From the NCBI GenBank assembly GCA_937900435.1, contig CALCEG010000048.1, forward strand, positions 1-7,942: DNA of 7,942 nt. Reading direction: 5' to 3'. Under the pieces are notes generated by a model. The model did not search any database and had not been told where the DNA came from. It saw only the letters and a program-made list of their open reading frames with translations. Every line of letters starts with the position of its first letter. Positions within the stretch are counted from its first letter, which is position 1. Made by a program: the position numbers and the translations under genes. This document shows positions 6,161 to 7,942 of this stretch, one piece after another. This DNA comes from an uncultured Alphaproteobacteria bacterium (GTDB lineage Bacteria > Pseudomonadota > Alphaproteobacteria > Rs-D84).

Positions 6161-6181
6161 ATCGTTTGAAAAAATATAAAA

Positions 6182-6207
6182 AGTCCCATAATTATGGGGC
6201 TTTTTTT
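6182..6207 (+). terminator. Intrinsic terminator of the HU gene
   Basis: AGTCCCATAA (6182-6191) pairs with TTATGGGGCT (6192-6201), with one mismatch or wobble, followed by a run of T's to 6207. It begins about 20 bases after the stop codon. Confidence 0.85.
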
Positions 6208-6245
6208 GTTAAAAAAAATAAATATACGATTTTTGAAAAAATTAC

Positions 6246-6274
6246 TTGCATTTCTTTTCGCGATAGTATATCAT
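6246..6274 (+). promoter_or_regulatory. Promoter of tRNA-Asp
   Basis: TTGCAT (6246-6251) and TATCAT (6269-6274) are 17 bp apart, placing transcription start near 6281, about seven bases before the mature 5' end of the tRNA. The 5' leader removed by RNase P would be very short. Confidence 0.65.
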
Positions 6275-6287
6275 AAGCAACGCTTTA

Positions 6288-6364
6288 GGGGTTGTAGCTC
6301 AGCTGGTTAGAGCGTCTGCCTGTCACGCAGAAGGTCGCGGGTTCGAGCCCCGTCAATCCCGCCA
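6288..6364 (+). tRNA. tRNA-Asp (anticodon GTC), CCA encoded
   Basis: The cloverleaf is complete: acceptor stem GGGGTTG (6288-6294) with CAATCCC (6354-6360), D-stem GCTC/GAGC, anticodon stem TCTGC/GCAGA around loop CTGTCAC with GTC at 6322-6324, T-arm with TTCGAGC, discriminator G at 6361 and encoded CCA at 6362-6364. The discriminator G and the C at position 38 fit tRNA-Asp. It reads GAC and GAU codons. It is flanked by its own promoter and terminator, so it is a single-gene unit. Confidence 0.97.
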
Positions 6365-6370
6365 GTATTT

Positions 6371-6397
6371 ACCGCAGTTTTCTGCGGTTTTTCTTTT
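6371..6397 (+). terminator. Intrinsic terminator of tRNA-Asp
   Basis: ACCGCAG (6371-6377) and CTGCGGT (6382-6388) form a perfect seven-pair stem with a TTTT loop, followed by TTTTCTTTT. It starts six bases after the CCA end. Confidence 0.9.
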
Positions 6398-6411
6398 ATG
6401 TTTTTGCCATC

Positions 6412-6446
6412 AAAAAAAACGCGCACCGTTTTATCAATGCGCGTTT
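6412..6446 (-). terminator. Intrinsic terminator of the BamE-like gene
   Basis: On the minus strand AAACGCGC (6446-6439) and GCGCGTTT (6424-6417) form a perfect eight-pair stem with a 14-base loop, followed by further T's to 6412. It lies 22 bases past the stop codon of the gene at 6468-6833. Confidence 0.8.
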
Positions 6447-6467
6447 GTAGACTATATTTCGTCCGTT

Positions 6468-6833
6468 TTAATACGATGTAAAATAAACAGGCAAAACACT
6501 GGCGTCTACGCAATAATTATGAATATTTAAAAAAGACGCATCTATGACAACATCTTTGTAAAATTTAACTAAAAATTTACATTCGACCTCTGTTCTGTAA
6601 CCGCTATCCACAGACAGGTATTTGTGGGTTGTATATTCTAGAAACCTATTTTTATCTACTTTATAAGTTGCAGACGGAATACCCAGCAGGCTTATAACAT
6701 CGCTCTCTGTTTGACCAACTAAATTGGCTAAGCGACTTTCTATTATTTTCCAATTATCAGAATACACATCACTATATGCAACCTTATGACAAAAAATAAA
6801 AAACATCATAAATGCGCTGATAATTTTTTTCAT
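6468..6833 (-). CDS. Secreted BamE/SmpA-OmlA-fold-like protein
   Basis: A signal peptide (MKKIISAFMMFFIFCHKVAYS) with a probable signal-peptidase I site after AYS precedes a 100-residue domain. The pattern LVGQTESDVISLLGIPSATY (38-57), then YTTHKY, then a cysteine (C85) before a beta strand and a second cysteine at C108, matches the BamE/SmpA-like fold, in which G-X-S-X2-D-V-X3-LG-P is the hallmark. Unlike BamE it has no good lipobox, so it is probably soluble in the periplasm, with C85 and C108 perhaps disulfide-bonded. BamE belongs to the beta-barrel assembly machine, but many relatives are uncharacterised, so this is a fold-level call. AAGGGG lies seven bases before ATG 6833. Its promoter lies in a repeat that also precedes the RNA and barrel gene to the right, suggesting joint control. 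Confidence 0.65.
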   Translation of the reverse strand: MKKIISAFMMFFIFCHKVAYSDVYSDNWKIIESRLANLVGQTESDVISLLGIPSATYKVDKNRFLEYTTHKYLSVDSGYRTEVECKFLVKFYKDVVIDASFLNIHNYCVDASVLPVYFTSY

Positions 6834-6847
6834 ACATTATCCCCTTG

Positions 6848-6896
6848 TGCGTAACAGTTTTATGTTAGGGAAAAATATCGCAAATTGCAAATTTTA
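6848..6896 (-). repeat. 49-bp direct repeat, copy 1 (carries the promoter of the BamE-like gene)
   Basis: These 49 bases recur at 7894-7942 in the same orientation with a single difference (A at 6853, G at 7899). The copy includes a complete minus-strand promoter and a tandem heptamer, GCAAATT at 6880-6886 and 6887-6893, over the -35 region. Sequence on the left side diverges immediately outside the repeat. Confidence 0.95.
6862..6890 (-). promoter_or_regulatory. Promoter of the BamE-like gene, within repeat copy 1
   Basis: On the minus strand TTGCAA (6890-6885) and TAACAT (6867-6862) are 17 bp apart, giving a transcription start near 6855 and a leader of about 22 bases that contains the AAGGGG ribosome-binding site. 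The self-complementary -35 box is part of the GCAAATT tandem, a possible operator. Confidence 0.6.
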
Positions 6897-6901
6897 TTTA
6901 T

Positions 6902-6931
6902 AAAAAAACAGCACCTGATTTTGGTGCTGTT
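6902..6931 (-). terminator. Intrinsic terminator of the outer-membrane barrel gene
   Basis: On the minus strand AACAGCACC (6931-6923) pairs perfectly with GGTGCTGTT (6915-6907) across a seven-base loop, followed by a T-run to 6902. It separates the barrel gene from the repeat-borne promoter of the BamE-like gene. Nothing else convincing is seen between 6932 and 6995. Confidence 0.85.
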
Positions 6932-6995
6932 TCGGATTTAGGTCGATATTTTAGCCCCTTTGACGGTTTTGCAACCTGCGTTTTTTTTATCATGA

Positions 6996-7688
6996 TTAAA
7001 ATTTATACCCAAGGCCGAATGTAAAGAACAGATTTTGTTCTTTGTACGTTAAATCACTATGTCCTGTATCAGCATCCGGCAAAAAGGAATAATTTAACGC
7101 AACGTAACCAAAAGTGTTTTCAGAAAACGAGTAATTACCACCGAATCCAAATATAATCGAAAGCGCAGAAAGTTCGTCTGTCTCGTCTTCTAAGGACACA
7201 TACCCTAAACCAAATCGAACAAATGGTGTAACCTTGGTGTCTGTATTCAGACCGATGTCGAACCGCAGCGAACACGCAGAGAAGCTGGTGTCAACATTGG
7301 CTATTTCTTTGCTGTTTTGAGAAATTAAAAACGCTACTCGACTAGAATTTCCAAAATTAAGTCCAAAATTCAAAGATAAACCATCAAAAATATCTTCATT
7401 TAAATTAGATTCTGTATTTTTTATGTAAATACCTTGATTGTCGTTACTTATTCTTGCCTTTGAATAAGAGATTAACGGTGTTTCTAGGCCTATAAAAAAT
7501 TTTACCTCTGTATCGCGTTCTGGAACGTATGTCGTGTTATTAAAATCTATTCTTTGTAAATCTTCGGACACAATAATTTCGTCTGATTTCGCTTCTGAAA
7601 ATTCTTCGACGGGCTTATTTGTTTCCGCAAGAACAGTTGTTGAATTTATGCCACCCAGTAACACTGCTAAAGATAATATCTTTTTCAT
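6996..7688 (-). CDS. Outer-membrane beta-barrel protein, small porin/OmpA-barrel-like
   Basis: A signal peptide (residues 1-21, MKKILSLAVLL to VLA, cleaved before ETNK) is followed by an acidic linker and a barrel made of alternating hydrophobic residues. About eight strands can be traced, including EVKFFIGLE (61-69), DGLSLNFGLNFG (102-113), RVAFLISQ (117-124), CSLRFDIGLN (139-148), TPFVRFGLGYVSL (154-166), LSIIFGFGGNYSF (176-188), TFGYVALNYSFL (192-203) and the final QNLFFTFGLGYKF. It ends in phenylalanine, the signal read by the BAM complex. The 230-residue length fits eight-stranded surface proteins of the OmpA/OmpX/opacity type; no OmpA peptidoglycan domain follows. AAAGGAG lies six bases before ATG 7688. 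The leader is unusual: an intrinsic terminator and a structured RNA lie directly upstream. The specific role is unknown. Confidence 0.85.
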   Translation of the reverse strand: MKKILSLAVLLGGINSTTVLAETNKPVEEFSEAKSDEIIVSEDLQRIDFNNTTYVPERDTEVKFFIGLETPLISYSKARISNDNQGIYIKNTESNLNEDIFDGLSLNFGLNFGNSSRVAFLISQNSKEIANVDTSFSACSLRFDIGLNTDTKVTPFVRFGLGYVSLEDETDELSALSIIFGFGGNYSFSENTFGYVALNYSFLPDADTGHSDLTYKEQNLFFTFGLGYKF

Positions 7689-7704
7689 AAAAAACTCCTT
7701 TTAT

Positions 7705-7738
7705 CAAATAAAACAAAACCGTCATACAGTATGACGGT
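7705..7738 (-). terminator. Perfect intrinsic terminator directly upstream of the barrel gene
   Basis: On the minus strand ACCGTCATAC (7738-7729) and GTATGACGGT (7727-7718) are perfect ten-base arms around one base, so the real loop will be a few bases, followed by TTTTGTTTTATTT. The U-tract ends about five bases before the AAAGGAG of the barrel gene. Its first two bases also belong to the closing helix of the RNA at 7737-7884, so the helix end and terminator compete. Confidence 0.85.
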
Positions 7739-7901
7739 CAGGGAGTTAGTAAATCAGCTTAAACCACATGACTCTGGTGGACTTCGGCACAGGCCGTATT
7801 TTACGTCCAACAGCTCCCCGACCAGGCGGGGATTTAGCAGCACATTCAGTGCCGGGTTCAAGCAAGACTTACTACAGTCCTGACACACATCTCTGCGTGA
7901 C
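7718..7901 (-). ncRNA. Unassigned structured RNA (small RNA or attenuator leader) upstream of the barrel gene
   Basis: The stretch is GC-richer than its surroundings and has no convincing protein gene. On the minus strand it forms a rod of perfectly or G-U paired helices: 7884-7879 with 7742-7737 (6 pairs), a 4 by 4 internal loop, 7874-7866 with 7755-7747 (9 pairs), a small bulge, 7863-7855 with 7765-7757 (9 pairs), then directly 7854-7849 with 7790-7785 (6 pairs), leaving a 19-base bulge on the 3' side (7784-7766). The apical part contains the stem TCCCCG/CGGGGA (7815-7820 with 7827-7832). A promoter in the 49-bp repeat would start transcription near 7901 and the terminator at 7718-7738 would end it, giving about 185-195 nt. 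The rod with a lateral bulge recalls 6S RNA, but diagnostic sequences were not recognised. It may equally be a cis-acting leader. Confidence 0.62.
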
Positions 7902-7942
7902 AGTTTTATGTTAGGGAAAAATATCGCAAATTGCAAATTTTA
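7894..7942 (-). repeat. 49-bp direct repeat, copy 2, reaching the window edge
   Basis: It matches 6848-6896 at 48 of 49 positions, offset by 1046 bp. It runs to the last base of the window, so the full repeat may be longer. If the window is a whole contig, ending inside a repeat would be typical of an assembly break. Confidence 0.95.
7908..7936 (-). promoter_or_regulatory. Promoter of the structured RNA, within repeat copy 2
   Basis: On the minus strand TTGCAA (7936-7931) and TAACAT (7913-7908) are 17 bp apart, identical to the promoter of the BamE-like gene. Transcription would start near 7901, 17 bases before the closing helix of the structured RNA. No better promoter for the barrel gene is seen between here and its start. 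Confidence 0.6.

Noticed and set aside
6307..6513. A minus-strand frame across the tRNA-Asp and its terminator
   Set aside because: It covers a complete tRNA and two terminators; coding is not credible.
7718..7901. Assignment of the structured RNA as 6S RNA, tmRNA, RNase P RNA or a known riboswitch
   Set aside because: No tag reading frame, TTCGA arm, RNase P core motifs or riboswitch consensus was recognised. The 6S resemblance is only in shape and the bulge is on one side, so the class is left open.
7754..7936. A 60-codon minus-strand frame starting with TTG inside the RNA region
   Set aside because: Its start codon is the -35 box of the repeat promoter, so it would lie upstream of the transcript; it has no ribosome-binding site, and the same frame in repeat copy 1 stops after 17 codons. 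The long-range pairing explains the region better.
1..7942. CRISPR array, insertion sequence, prophage or toxin-antitoxin pair
   Set aside because: No spaced short repeats, transposase, integrase or paired small genes are seen; the only long direct repeat is the two-copy promoter element.

Overview
The window looks like the chromosome of a Gram-negative bacterium of low to moderate GC content. Two products carry signal peptides; one is an outer-membrane beta-barrel ending in phenylalanine and the other resembles the BamE/SmpA fold. The core genes (RNase J family, AlaRS, HU, tRNA-Asp), the TTGACA/TATAAT-like promoters and the short U-tailed terminators would fit a host-associated alphaproteobacterium. 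That placement is inference; no taxonomic marker can be searched here.

Left part (1-2160): the end of a possible plus-strand membrane-protein gene (to 100) meets a minus-strand RNase J-like gene (68-1282) that has every metal-binding residue of its N-terminal half but lacks the last third of the family. Its 325-bp upstream gap contains several inverted repeats and competing hairpins. Next, on the minus strand, is a 161-residue protein with an acyl-carrier-protein-like domain whose phosphopantetheine serine is replaced by valine, fused to a four-cysteine tail (1608-2093).

Middle part (2154-5260): a minus-strand alaS (2191-4269) stops straight after the editing domain and is followed within 20 bp by a strong terminator, so it appears to be a true mini-AlaRS without the C-Ala domain. 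Upstream lies a GT-A type glycosyltransferase (4352-5191), predicted leaderless. Its promoter appears to share a self-complementary -35 box, TTGCAA, with the divergent promoter of a small three-TM protein (5275-5751).

Right part (5750-7942): a compact plus-strand stretch holds HU (5888-6160) and tRNA-Asp(GTC) (6288-6364), each with its own promoter and terminator. The rest is on the minus strand. A secreted BamE-like protein (6468-6833) and an outer-membrane barrel (6996-7688) are preceded by two copies of one 49-bp promoter-bearing repeat, 1046 bp apart. Between the second repeat and the barrel gene lies a GC-richer stretch with no convincing gene. On the minus strand it folds into a long rod of four stacked helices and ends in a perfect terminator directly in front of the barrel gene's ribosome-binding site. 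I read it as an unassigned structured RNA or attenuator leader. This two-copy promoter, structured RNA and envelope-gene module is the most novel part of the window.
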